Shown here in pieces: positions 1-7,540 of a DNA stretch of 33,007 nt. The notes beneath the pieces were generated by a model. The model was not told the origin of the DNA, did not search any database, and saw nothing but the letters and a program-made list of their open reading frames with translations. Position 1 is the stretch's first letter, and every line of letters starts with the position of its first letter. Source of the DNA: Gemmatimonadota bacterium (GTDB lineage: Bacteria > Gemmatimonadota > Gemmatimonadetes > Palauibacterales > KS3-K002); contig CP070815.1 in the NCBI GenBank assembly GCA_020344215.1, positions 2,180,468 through 2,213,474 on the forward strand, written 5' to 3'. The position numbers and the translations under genes were made by a program.

Positions 1-8
1 GGGTCCGG

Positions 9-161
9 TCAGTGCATGCCGTGGTCACACCCAAACAGATAATGACAAATCGGTATCGTGTCGTGGAACGTGCATGAGACTGCAAAGAACACGATCACGA
101 GGACGAGCGCTGTGATGATCTTCCGATGGTGCTTCTCGATGGTCGCGGAGAACGCTGTCAT
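9..161 (-). CDS. 50-aa single-pass membrane protein with Cys/His-rich tail
   Basis: Short gene predicted to encode a 50-residue protein. The start at 161 is chosen because GGAGGT lies about 7 bases upstream of this ATG; longer in-frame starts have no such site. Residues 1-14 are polar and basic, about 15-31 form one hydrophobic helix, and the last 20 residues contain C30, H33, C39, H40, C45, H47 and H50, a likely metal-binding tail. The layout (one helix, then a C-terminal His-rich stretch) recalls CbtB, the small partner of the CbtA cobalt transporter. If so, cbtA would lie just left of position 1. I see no cobalamin riboswitch upstream, and the match is one of architecture only, so a different metal-related or wholly unknown membrane peptide is equally possible. 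Confidence 0.55.
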   Translation of the reverse strand: MTAFSATIEKHHRKIITALVLVIVFFAVSCTFHDTIPICHYLFGCDHGMH

Positions 162-380
162 GGTGCCTACCTCCATAGTGAGAAAGTAATCCGGTGTTTG
201 CAAGCTAAGTTCCAGCGAGCGTCCGGTCCAGCGAAAACCGACCCGCGAACGCACGCTGGTTTGCCCTGCGGGCCTTGGTTTCACACACCGAAGCAGGTCA
301 TTGCTTCCCTGCGCCCATGGCAATAGAGTGACCATTGTAGCTTTCCTCAGCCTACCCGATGAGTAGAAAGGAGAGAGACT

Positions 381-782
381 ATGGCTTCGGTGAGTCTGAT
401 CTCGGAGCAGGAGGCGGAGGGCAGGGTGAAAGAGATTTACGACGAGATCATGAGTTCTCTCGGAATCGACTTCGTACCCAACATGTACAAAGCGATGGCG
501 CGCAAGCCCGGCTTCCTCGAGGCGAACTGGAACAAGGTCAAGGCGGTGATGGTCGACGCCGGGAAGCTCGATCGACTTACGAAGGAGATCATTGCCGTGG
601 CGGTATCCGCGGTCATGGGGTGCGAATATTGAATCAACGTCCACACTTCCGCGGTGCGGAAGCTGGGACTGGATGACGAGGGAATCGTAGAATTGATGGC
701 TGTGGTGGATCTGTTCAGCGGCTTCAACAAGTTTCTGGACGGCCTGCAGGTCGAGCCGGACGAAAAACCCTGGTACGGTTGA
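381..782 (+). CDS. AhpD/carboxymuconolactone decarboxylase-like candidate selenoprotein (CxxU)
   Basis: 133-codon reading frame containing one in-frame TGA (630-632, codon 84). RBS AAGGAG lies upstream of the ATG. The N-terminal half (VKEIYDEI, then FVPNMYKAMARKPGF) is typical of the alkylhydroperoxidase-like CMD family, which reduces peroxides or thiols with a CxxC centre. Here the motif reads C81-E-Y-(TGA84)-I-N-V-H88, so the stop codon replaces the second active-site Cys. E69, C81, position 84 and H88 have the same spacing as E118, C130, C133 and H137 of mycobacterial AhpD. Reading continues in family-like sequence (SAVRKLGLDDEGIVELM) to TGA at 780-782. A hairpin of bacterial SECIS form follows the codon. 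Selenocysteine insertion is the best explanation. A nonsense mutation or a sequencing error in a Cys codon are the alternatives. Confidence 0.78.
639..669 (+). promoter_or_regulatory. Putative bacterial SECIS element
   Basis: Directly after the in-frame TGA (630-632), bases 646-652 (CTTCCGC) pair perfectly with 656-662 (GCGGAAG), closing a three-base loop GGT at 653-655. Below a 3x3 internal loop, 639-642 (GTCC) can pair with 666-669 (GGAC). The loop begins 20 bases after TGA and starts with GG. Known bacterial SECIS hairpins sit inside the coding sequence roughly 16-37 bases after UGA, with a G among the first two loop bases (E. coli fdhF has GGUCU about 18 bases after UGA). The structure lies within sequence that still encodes the conserved protein. 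Confidence 0.68.
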
Positions 783-792
783 GGCTAGGAAA

Positions 793-811
793 CGGATGCC
801 GTGAGCATCCG
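793..811 (+). terminator. Hairpin just after the AhpD-like gene, possible terminator
   Basis: CGGATGC (793-799) and GCATCCG (805-811) form a perfect 7-bp stem with loop CGTGA, 10 bases after the TGA at 780-782. A TTTT follows only after a six-base gap, so this is a weak intrinsic terminator or an mRNA-end stabiliser. Confidence 0.4.
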
Positions 812-862
812 CCCGAGATTTTCAAGATCAAGTCATACAAGAATCACGACTGAGTCAAAGCA

Positions 863-1243
863 ATGCGTGATATACTTCTGTACACGGGTTCAACCGGGAT
901 AGCGTTTTGGGGCGTGATGCACATCGTCAAGACGCGCGCTGTGCTGGCGGGCTTCGAGCCGCTCTCGCACGATAATCGTCTGGTCCTGACGATGGAGTGG
1001 ATCCTCGAGGGTGTAACGCTCTGCTTCGTCGCCGCGCTCGTGGCAGCTGTCACGCTGCTGGCAGGTTCCGCGAACTCGGTTGCCACTCTCGTTTACAGAG
1101 CTTCAGCCCTGATGATGATCGTTATGGCTGGGGTGAGTCTATTCACGGGGGCTAGGGCGTCTCCGCTCCCGTACAAGCTCTGTCCTCCGATCTTCACGAG
1201 CGTGGCAGTGCTCTACTTGGTCGCGAGCATGTTGAGATCATAG
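863..1243 (+). CDS. Small four-helix integral membrane protein, unknown function
   Basis: 126 residues with four hydrophobic segments at about 5-25, 46-67, 75-95 and 107-124. The short stretch FEPLSHDNRLVLTMEWILEG between helices 1 and 2 looks like a conserved signature of a family of uncharacterised bacterial membrane proteins. I cannot name the family. The upstream ribosome-binding site is weak. The gene sits 80 bases after the AhpD-like gene and may or may not share its transcript, since a hairpin lies between them. Nothing in the sequence points to an enzymatic role. Confidence 0.65.
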   Translation: MRDILLYTGSTGIAFWGVMHIVKTRAVLAGFEPLSHDNRLVLTMEWILEGVTLCFVAALVAAVTLLAGSANSVATLVYRASALMMIVMAGVSLFTGARASPLPYKLCPPIFTSVAVLYLVASMLRS

Positions 1244-1394
1244 TCACCAGGCGCCCGTGCCGGTTGACCGTGGCCCTACGACTGTGGCTACTGGGCCCAC
1301 TGTCTCTGCCGTGATTAATCCGGCTGGGTGCAGGCAGCATCTTGACACTACAGTGCCGTCCTGGCGAAACAGCCGATCAAGCCTTGCTGCTCTT

Positions 1395-3053
1395 ATGATG
1401 GACCCGAACATAGTGCAAAAGGCGAGCGAGACCCCGACTCCCGGGTCGACCGAGTCGGCAAGCTTCTGTCCTTGTGACGTCATTCCCGAATCGACGCGGC
1501 GGCTCGGCTGGGTCGCTCTCTTATTCGCTGGCGGCTTCCTAGTTGCGTTCCCCGGTTGGCTGCTGCTGGACTTCGTCCAGGGCCGGCAGCGGCCCTATCT
1601 CGAGCTGTACATCGCGGTCAACCTGATCGCGATCGCTCTGGGGCTCGCGGTCTTCGCACTCGTCCGCTACTCGAAGATTCGACCGGATACCCTGCTCGAC
1701 TTCGGCCTAATATTCTTGGTGCTGGGCTCCTTTTGCCTCTCGATGACCCAGTTCTGGGGGATCTGGCCGGAATGGTCCGACAGCAATCTGGGGAATATCG
1801 TGGGGGTGCCCTGGGAATGCTGCTGGATCCTCATATTCCCCCTGCTGGCGCCCAACACGCCGGGCAAGACGCTGCTCGCCGCGCTGGCGGCCGCCTCTAC
1901 GGCGCCTCTCGTCTTTCTTCTCTCGAAGTCCGTCGGCGCCACGAGCCCCGCTGCGCCCGTGCCGCTCATGTTCGGATACTTCATGCTGTCGACGTACCTG
2001 TGTGCTGGTATCGCATTCGTGACCTCGTGCGCTGTGAACAAACTCGCCAAGCAGCTGAGGAAGGCGCGGGAAGTCGGTAGCTATCAGCTGGTGGAGAGGC
2101 TCGGTCAGGGCGGCATGGGCGAAGTCTGGGTGGCGAAGCACCGGATGTTGGCACGGCCCGCCGCGGTGAAGTTGATCAGACCCGAAATGCTGGGCGCCGA
2201 CGAGCGCAGTCGAAGGATGGCGATCCGGCGTTTTGAGCGGGAAGCGCAGGCGACGGCGGCACTGAAGTCGTACCACACCATCGATCTCTACGATTTCGGG
2301 GTCACCGATGATAGTGCGTTCTACTATGTGATGGAGCTTCTGCACGGGCTCAGCCTCGATTCACTGGTCAAGCGTTTCGGGCCGGTCCCTGCCGGCAGGG
2401 CGGTTTACCTATTGCGCCAGGTGTGCCATTCTCTGGGCGAGGCGCATGCCAGCGGCATGGTCCATCGCGACATCAAACCCGCGAACATACACGTTGGCCG
2501 CATCGGACCGGATTTCAGCTACGACTTCGTGAAGGTTCTCGACTTCGGTCTCGTCAAGTCGCGCGACGGCATGCAGCAGGGGGCGACTGAACTCACGGCC
2601 GACGGACTGGCGGCGGGCACACCCGCCTTTATGGCCCCCGAGTCGGCGCTGGGGAAGAGCGACGTGGACGGGCGGGCTGACATTTACTGCCTCGGCTGTG
2701 TGGCGTACTGGCTGGTGACGGGGCAGCGCGTGTTCGACGCTGACAGTCCGCTAGCCACAGCTCTGGCGCACGTCCAGGAGCAGCCCATTCCTCCTTCTCA
2801 AAAGACTGAGCTTGAGATACCCGACTCGTTCGAGCAAGTCATCCTGGCTTGCCTCGAGAAGGCTCCTGCCGACCGGCCTCAGACTGCCGGCGAGCTCGAC
2901 TCGATGCTCGACGCATCTCGAGTGGGTGTGGGTTGGAACACACAGGCGGCGAGGGAATGGTGGGACCTCCACATGCCGGAGGCCGATGAGCTCGCCGACC
3001 TGGACAGGTTCCGCGATCTAAGCCCTGAAGAGATAATGAGGATAGAGAAGTAA
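1395..3053 (+). CDS. Serine/threonine protein kinase with N-terminal membrane domain
   Basis: Hanks-type kinase that would phosphorylate Ser/Thr on cytoplasmic targets. Residues about 35-220 carry six hydrophobic segments, ending in a basic stretch (KLAKQLRKAREV). The kinase domain follows: glycine loop GQGGMGEVW (about 237-245), ATP-binding K259, catalytic loop HRDIKPANIHV with D359, DFG at D383, and an APE motif ending at E416. The catalytic set is complete. This order (membrane domain first, kinase last) is the reverse of PknB-type receptors, and there is no extracellular sensor domain, so signals would be sensed in or near the membrane. An in-frame GTG at 1257 would add 46 residues of low-complexity, non-kinase-like sequence. 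The ATG at 1395 (or 1398) is preferred, though neither start has a good RBS. It converges on the RND gene. Confidence 0.9.
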   Translation: MMDPNIVQKASETPTPGSTESASFCPCDVIPESTRRLGWVALLFAGGFLVAFPGWLLLDFVQGRQRPYLELYIAVNLIAIALGLAVFALVRYSKIRPDTLLDFGLIFLVLGSFCLSMTQFWGIWPEWSDSNLGNIVGVPWECCWILIFPLLAPNTPGKTLLAALAAASTAPLVFLLSKSVGATSPAAPVPLMFGYFMLSTYLCAGIAFVTSCAVNKLAKQLRKAREVGSYQLVERLGQGGMGEVWVAKHRMLARPAAVKLIRPEMLGADERSRRMAIRRFEREAQATAALKSYHTIDLYDFGVTDDSAFYYVMELLHGLSLDSLVKRFGPVPAGRAVYLLRQVCHSLGEAHASGMVHRDIKPANIHVGRIGPDFSYDFVKVLDFGLVKSRDGMQQGATELTADGLAAGTPAFMAPESALGKSDVDGRADIYCLGCVAYWLVTGQRVFDADSPLATALAHVQEQPIPPSQKTELEIPDSFEQVILACLEKAPADRPQTAGELDSMLDASRVGVGWNTQAAREWWDLHMPEADELADLDRFRDLSPEEIMRIEK

Positions 3054-3070
3054 GTTCTGCCGGATCCTAC

Positions 3071-6000
3071 TCAGTAGCTGAAACCCTTGAAGTTGATGCG
3101 GAAGAACAAGGCGTAGAGCACCGGCACGAGGCCCAACGTCAACAGCGTCGCGAACAGCAGCCCGAAGATGATCGCGATCGCCATCGGTTCCCACATGGGT
3201 CCGCCGCCCAGCCAGAGTGGAACGAGGCCACAGACCGTGGTGGCGGTGGTGAGCAGGATGGGACGCAGGCGGCGCTGGGCGGCCTCGATGATCGCGCGTC
3301 GCAGCTCCAGCCCTCGCTCGCGGGACTCGATCTCTATGCGGTCGATCAGCACGATGGCGTTGTTGATCACGATGCCCGCCAGCGCGATGATCCCCAGAAG
3401 CGCCATGAACCCAAAGGACGATCTTGCCACCAGTAGGCCGATCGTAACGCCGATTACTCCCAGTGGTATCGTCAACAGGATGATGATCGGTCGGCGTATC
3501 GAGTTGAACTGGATCACCAGCAACATGATGATGACCAGCATGGCGATCGGCAGTTTGGCCATTATCGACGCGTTCGCTTCGCCGGAGGTCTCCACTTCAC
3601 CGCCAATCTCCCAGCGATAACCCAGCCCCCAGTCGGCACTCTCGGCTTGCAGCCACGGCCTCAACTGCGCGACGACGTCGAACGCGGTGTGGCCGGGCAG
3701 GAGGTGCGCGCTGACGGTAACCGTCTTCAGGCGGTCCCGTCGCATGATCTTGGCCGGTTCCCAGGCGATCTCGATGTCCGCCACCTGCTTCAGTGGTACC
3801 GACTCACCGCTGGCCTGAGCGTACACGTTGAGGCCCTCGAGCTTGCCTACATCTTGACGGTCCGCTGCGACGGAACGCACGGTGATCGGGATCAGTTCGT
3901 CTTCCTCGCGGAAGTCGCTCATCGCGAAGCCGCTCAGGCCTGCCTGCAGCGATAGCGCGATGTCCTGGTTGGTAACCCCGGCTCGGCGAGCTCGTGGCTC
4001 GCTCACCTTGACCAGAAGCTTCTTGGTGCGCCGTCCCCAGTTATCGGTGATGTTCCGCGTTCCAGGGATGCGTTGCAGTTCGGCTTTGACGCGGTCGACG
4101 ATGCTGAAGATGATGTCGGGATCACGTCCCAGGATCCGAACCTGGACTGGCGCTTCAAGTGGCGGGCCGTACGAAATCCGCGCTATCGTGGTAGTCAGAT
4201 CCGGATAGTTCTCGAAGGTGAAAGAATCGATGCGTGCTATATAGTCCTCGATACGTTCGTCTGACGTGACGTTGACAAGGCTGAACGCATAGTTGGGGCT
4301 CGGTGGCTCCGGGGTGAACGATAGTAGGAACCGCGGACCGCCTTGACCGATGAACGAGGCCCAGCTGGTCACTCCCTCGGTCCTCGCGTCGCTGACCAGT
4401 AGCTCGTTCGTAATGAACCTTTCAATACCGGCCACGACCTCTTCGGTACGCTCGATCGGCGTGCCGATCGGCAGCTCGAACTCGGCCTTGAAGAAGGCCT
4501 TGTCCGTGGTTGGGAAGAAGATCTGCGGTACCAGTCCCATGCCCGCCCCCGCCGCCAGGAACAGGAGCATCGCCGCAGCTACGGTGAGCAGCCGGTTTCG
4601 CAGCAGATAGATCAACGCGCCCCGATATCGGCGATACAACGGTCTCTCGTATTTCGAGCTCTCGAGGTCCGTTTTCGACCTGACGTATCTCACGGCCAGC
4701 AGTGGGACCATCGTCAGGGCAAGCAGCCATGAACAGAGCAGGGTGATCGTCACGACCTTGAACAGCGGCGCCACGTACTCGCCCGTATCCGACTCGGCGA
4801 GGTAGATCGGTAGGAATGCCGCAATCGTCGTAAGCGACGCGATCAACAGCGGAACGCGCAGCTCTCGCGCCGAGTCTATCGCTGAGTCGTACGCGCTCTT
4901 CCCCTCAGACATCTGAACCTGGATCGATTCCACCATGACGATGGCGTTATCGACGAGCAAGCCGAGGGAAATGATCAGAGCGGCGAGCGAGACTATGTTG
5001 AGCCCGATGTCGAGTACCGACATCACCAGCAAGGCCATGATGATCGCCGTAGGGATCAGACTGGCCACCACCAGCCCGGTCCGCAGGCCCAAGAAGAGGA
5101 GCATGACCAGGACGACGACGATTACAGCCTGCTGCAGGTTGCTGACGAAATCACCGATGGCGCGGTCAACCTCAGCTGGCTCAAAGGCTACGAGGTCGAA
5201 TTCGATGCCGATCGGGTAGAGCGTTTGCAGGCGGGCGCGGGTCTCCTGTACCCGCTCGCCAAGCGTGATGATGTTACCGCCTTCGCGCAGCGAGATCGCT
5301 ATAGCCAGCGCCGGTGCTCCCGTCGCGGTGACTTTGCTCTGAGGGGGGTCGATGTAGCCCCGCTCGATAGTGGCGATATCCTCCAGATATACGAACTCGT
5401 TCGTGCCGGGCAGGCTGATCACGGATTGGCGCAGGTCCTCGATTGTCTCGAAGTTGCCCGAGGGCTCGAGGACGATTCGATCGACGCCGGTGGTCACCTC
5501 ACCGCCAGGCAGCACGATGTTGCGACTCTCGAGTATCTGACCCAACTGGAGCGGCGACATGCCGAGTTCGGAAAGCCTGGCGTTGTTGTACTCGACGAAG
5601 ACGCGCTCCTCTTGTGCGCCGAAGATGTCCACCTTCGCGACTTCCTCGATCAACAGCATCTCGTCCCTTGCCTCGTCGGCGACCTCCTTTAGTTCCGCGT
5701 ACGTAAAACCTTCACCCGTGATTGTGATCACGGTGCCGAACACGTCCCCGAACTCGTCGTCGACGGTTGGGCCGATCACATCGGCCGGCAGGTCCGAGGC
5801 GGCGCGATCGACTTTGCGTCGTAAGTCGTCCCAAATAGGACGCATGTGATCGTAGCTCTGCTTGATTATGACGTATATCACCGAGACGCCGGCCTTCGAT
5901 TCACTCGCGACGTAGTCGAGCTCGGGCATCTCCATTATTGCCTTCTCGAGCTTGTCGGTGACAAGCATCTCGACCCGTTCGGGGCTCGCGCCGGGGAACA

Positions 6001-6148
6001 GCGTCACTATTTGGGCGAAGCGGATGATGAACCCTGGATCCTCCGATCGCGAGAGAGAGCCGTAGGCTCTCAAACCGCCGAGCAGGATGATGACCAGGGC
6101 GACAATGGTCAGTCGATTCCTCTTAAGGGCTGCGCTGGTGATGTTCAT
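3071..6148 (-). CDS. RND efflux transporter, inner-membrane pump subunit
   Basis: 1025 residues, the usual size for AcrB/MexB-like pumps. It would use proton flow to export hydrophobic or toxic compounds through a tripartite complex. Visible signs are the N-terminal helix with the following SEDPGF and LFPGASPERVE stretches, two periplasmic porter regions, and two sets of six transmembrane helices. Helix 4 has GLLVDNAIVMVE with D400, a proton-relay aspartate of the family, and the second half repeats the pattern (GIVINNAIVLIDRIE). The sequence resembles the divergent HAE/MMPL-like RND pumps common in environmental bacteria more than classical AcrB, so no substrate is predicted. The gene starts 11 bases after the adaptor gene stop with GAGGG before the ATG, so the two are one operon. 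Confidence 0.95.
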   Translation of the reverse strand: MNITSAALKRNRLTIVALVIILLGGLRAYGSLSRSEDPGFIIRFAQIVTLFPGASPERVEMLVTDKLEKAIMEMPELDYVASESKAGVSVIYVIIKQSYDHMRPIWDDLRRKVDRAASDLPADVIGPTVDDEFGDVFGTVITITGEGFTYAELKEVADEARDEMLLIEEVAKVDIFGAQEERVFVEYNNARLSELGMSPLQLGQILESRNIVLPGGEVTTGVDRIVLEPSGNFETIEDLRQSVISLPGTNEFVYLEDIATIERGYIDPPQSKVTATGAPALAIAISLREGGNIITLGERVQETRARLQTLYPIGIEFDLVAFEPAEVDRAIGDFVSNLQQAVIVVVLVMLLFLGLRTGLVVASLIPTAIIMALLVMSVLDIGLNIVSLAALIISLGLLVDNAIVMVESIQVQMSEGKSAYDSAIDSARELRVPLLIASLTTIAAFLPIYLAESDTGEYVAPLFKVVTITLLCSWLLALTMVPLLAVRYVRSKTDLESSKYERPLYRRYRGALIYLLRNRLLTVAAAMLLFLAAGAGMGLVPQIFFPTTDKAFFKAEFELPIGTPIERTEEVVAGIERFITNELLVSDARTEGVTSWASFIGQGGPRFLLSFTPEPPSPNYAFSLVNVTSDERIEDYIARIDSFTFENYPDLTTTIARISYGPPLEAPVQVRILGRDPDIIFSIVDRVKAELQRIPGTRNITDNWGRRTKKLLVKVSEPRARRAGVTNQDIALSLQAGLSGFAMSDFREEDELIPITVRSVAADRQDVGKLEGLNVYAQASGESVPLKQVADIEIAWEPAKIMRRDRLKTVTVSAHLLPGHTAFDVVAQLRPWLQAESADWGLGYRWEIGGEVETSGEANASIMAKLPIAMLVIIMLLVIQFNSIRRPIIILLTIPLGVIGVTIGLLVARSSFGFMALLGIIALAGIVINNAIVLIDRIEIESRERGLELRRAIIEAAQRRLRPILLTTATTVCGLVPLWLGGGPMWEPMAIAIIFGLLFATLLTLGLVPVLYALFFRINFKGFSY

Positions 6149-6159
6149 GGCCCTCTAGC

Positions 6160-7263
6160 TCACAGGCCGTTGCCGGGCAACCGCACCCGGAGGCCGTCTT
6201 CGATTTTGCTCCATCCTGCGGTGACGATTCGGTCGCCGTCGACGAGCCCCTCGAGGATTTCCAGTCCTTCAGGCGTGAGATCGCCGACGCTCACCGGCCG
6301 CCTACGCACTATGCCAAGCCCCGCCTCGGTCGGTTCGACGATGAAGACGAACCGGCCTTCTCGATCCTCTCCCACTGAGGCCGAGGGCACGAGATGCACG
6401 ACGCGCTGGCTCTCCGATTCGAACAGGAAACCGACTTCGGCTGACATGCCGGGTCGGATATCAGTCCCGCTCTCTGACAGGCGCACGGTGACGGGGAAAG
6501 TCAGCCCGGCGCCGGTGGCGGCGATACCTACCTCGGTGACGACACCTGAGAACGTCTGTCGCGGGAGGGCGTCGAAGTTTGTGCGCACTTCGTCTCCCTC
6601 GGCGATCTCCCTGATCAGAACGCCGGGGACGCCGACCTCAACCTCGAGGTTGGAACCGGAGGTCAGAAGCACGACGGTCTGGCCTGTCTGGACGTTCTCG
6701 TTCGCCTCGACGTTCAACGACGCTACAGCCCCAGCCACCGGCGCAGTGAGGCGCGTGTAGCTGAGTTGCAGGCGTGCAAGCTCCAGCTCCCGCTCGTAGG
6801 CGCTCACCGACGAGGCGGCCGACTCGGAGGCCGTACGGGCCGCGTCGAGCTCGCTGAGCGAAAGATTGGCGTTTTCGTACAGCTGCCGTGCCCTCGCGTA
6901 GTCGGCCGCGGCGTTCCGCGCCTGAGCGCGCGCCTGCGCAAGGCCCGCGTCTGCGCGCTGGACCTGCAGGCGGTAGTCTTCGTCGTCGAGCTGTGCGATG
7001 AGCTGCCCGGCCCGCACGGTGTCACCCACCTCCACTGCCACGCGGCGAATCGTACCCGGCACCTTAAAGCTGATCCGCGACTCGACGCCCGCTCGTGCGG
7101 TGCCCGAAAACGTGCGTACGCGGCTGCCGCCGGTCGAGTAGGCCTCCTGGTAGCGAACCGGCCTGATGACGGGCTCCGGACGCTCCTCTCCCTGGCAGGC
7201 CCCAAGCATCGAGGCTGCGATCAGGCCGACGATCAGGCTGACGATGCGGTCACGATGTAACAT
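6160..7263 (-). CDS. Efflux RND periplasmic adaptor (membrane fusion lipoprotein)
   Basis: 367-residue HlyD/AcrA-type adaptor linking the inner-membrane pump to an outer-membrane channel. The start at 7263 is chosen because GGAGG lies nine bases upstream and because it puts a lipoprotein signal at the N terminus: hydrophobic SLIVGLIAASM, then lipobox LGAC. The longer frame to 7332 would bury this signal. After it come a beta-barrel/lipoyl half (ISFKVPGTIRRVAVEVGDTVRAG), an Ala/Arg-rich alpha-hairpin at about residues 90-165, the second lipoyl half (LTAPVAGAVASLNVEANENV) and C-terminal beta domains. First gene of the operon with the RND pump and divergent from the TolC-type gene. Confidence 0.93.
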   Translation of the reverse strand: MLHRDRIVSLIVGLIAASMLGACQGEERPEPVIRPVRYQEAYSTGGSRVRTFSGTARAGVESRISFKVPGTIRRVAVEVGDTVRAGQLIAQLDDEDYRLQVQRADAGLAQARAQARNAAADYARARQLYENANLSLSELDAARTASESAASSVSAYERELELARLQLSYTRLTAPVAGAVASLNVEANENVQTGQTVVLLTSGSNLEVEVGVPGVLIREIAEGDEVRTNFDALPRQTFSGVVTEVGIAATGAGLTFPVTVRLSESGTDIRPGMSAEVGFLFESESQRVVHLVPSASVGEDREGRFVFIVEPTEAGLGIVRRRPVSVGDLTPEGLEILEGLVDGDRIVTAGWSKIEDGLRVRLPGNGL

Positions 7264-7361
7264 CGCAAGCAACCTCCGGAATCGAGGTCGAGAGCCAATG
7301 CGGCTCGAATGCTCTCGACCCTGAATAGACACTCAGCGAGGCTGGTCAGAATGAAGCACGC

Positions 7362-7391
7362 AGATTAGGCCGCGCCTTCCTCCACTGTCAA
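7362..7391 (-). promoter_or_regulatory. Putative promoter of the adaptor-RND operon
   Basis: On the minus strand TTGACA (7391-7386) is followed after 18 bases by TAATCT (7367-7362). The -35 is consensus; the -10 is poor. It lies about 100 bases before the adaptor start. Confidence 0.35.
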
Positions 7392-7540
7392 GCCGTTATG
7401 GCTGGCGGGTCGAGATGCTGTCCTTCCCGGCGGGTCGCCGTGTCCTTATCTTGGACAACTTCATACCCAGAACCGGCCGTTCGCGGTGCCTGCTAACCGC
7501 CGGCCGGCGAGGCACGGAACTCAGCGGAGGTCGTGGAGAC

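Noticed and set aside
162..360. Cobalamin riboswitch upstream of the small Cys/His-rich membrane gene
   Set aside because: Looked for because of the CbtB-like layout; no B12-box-like sequence or matching arrangement was seen.
381..632. AhpD-like gene as a simple 83-residue protein or pseudogene ending at TGA 630-632
   Set aside because: Family-like sequence continues in the same frame to 782, the TGA falls exactly on the second active-site Cys, and a SECIS-form hairpin follows. Truncation would remove half of the active site.
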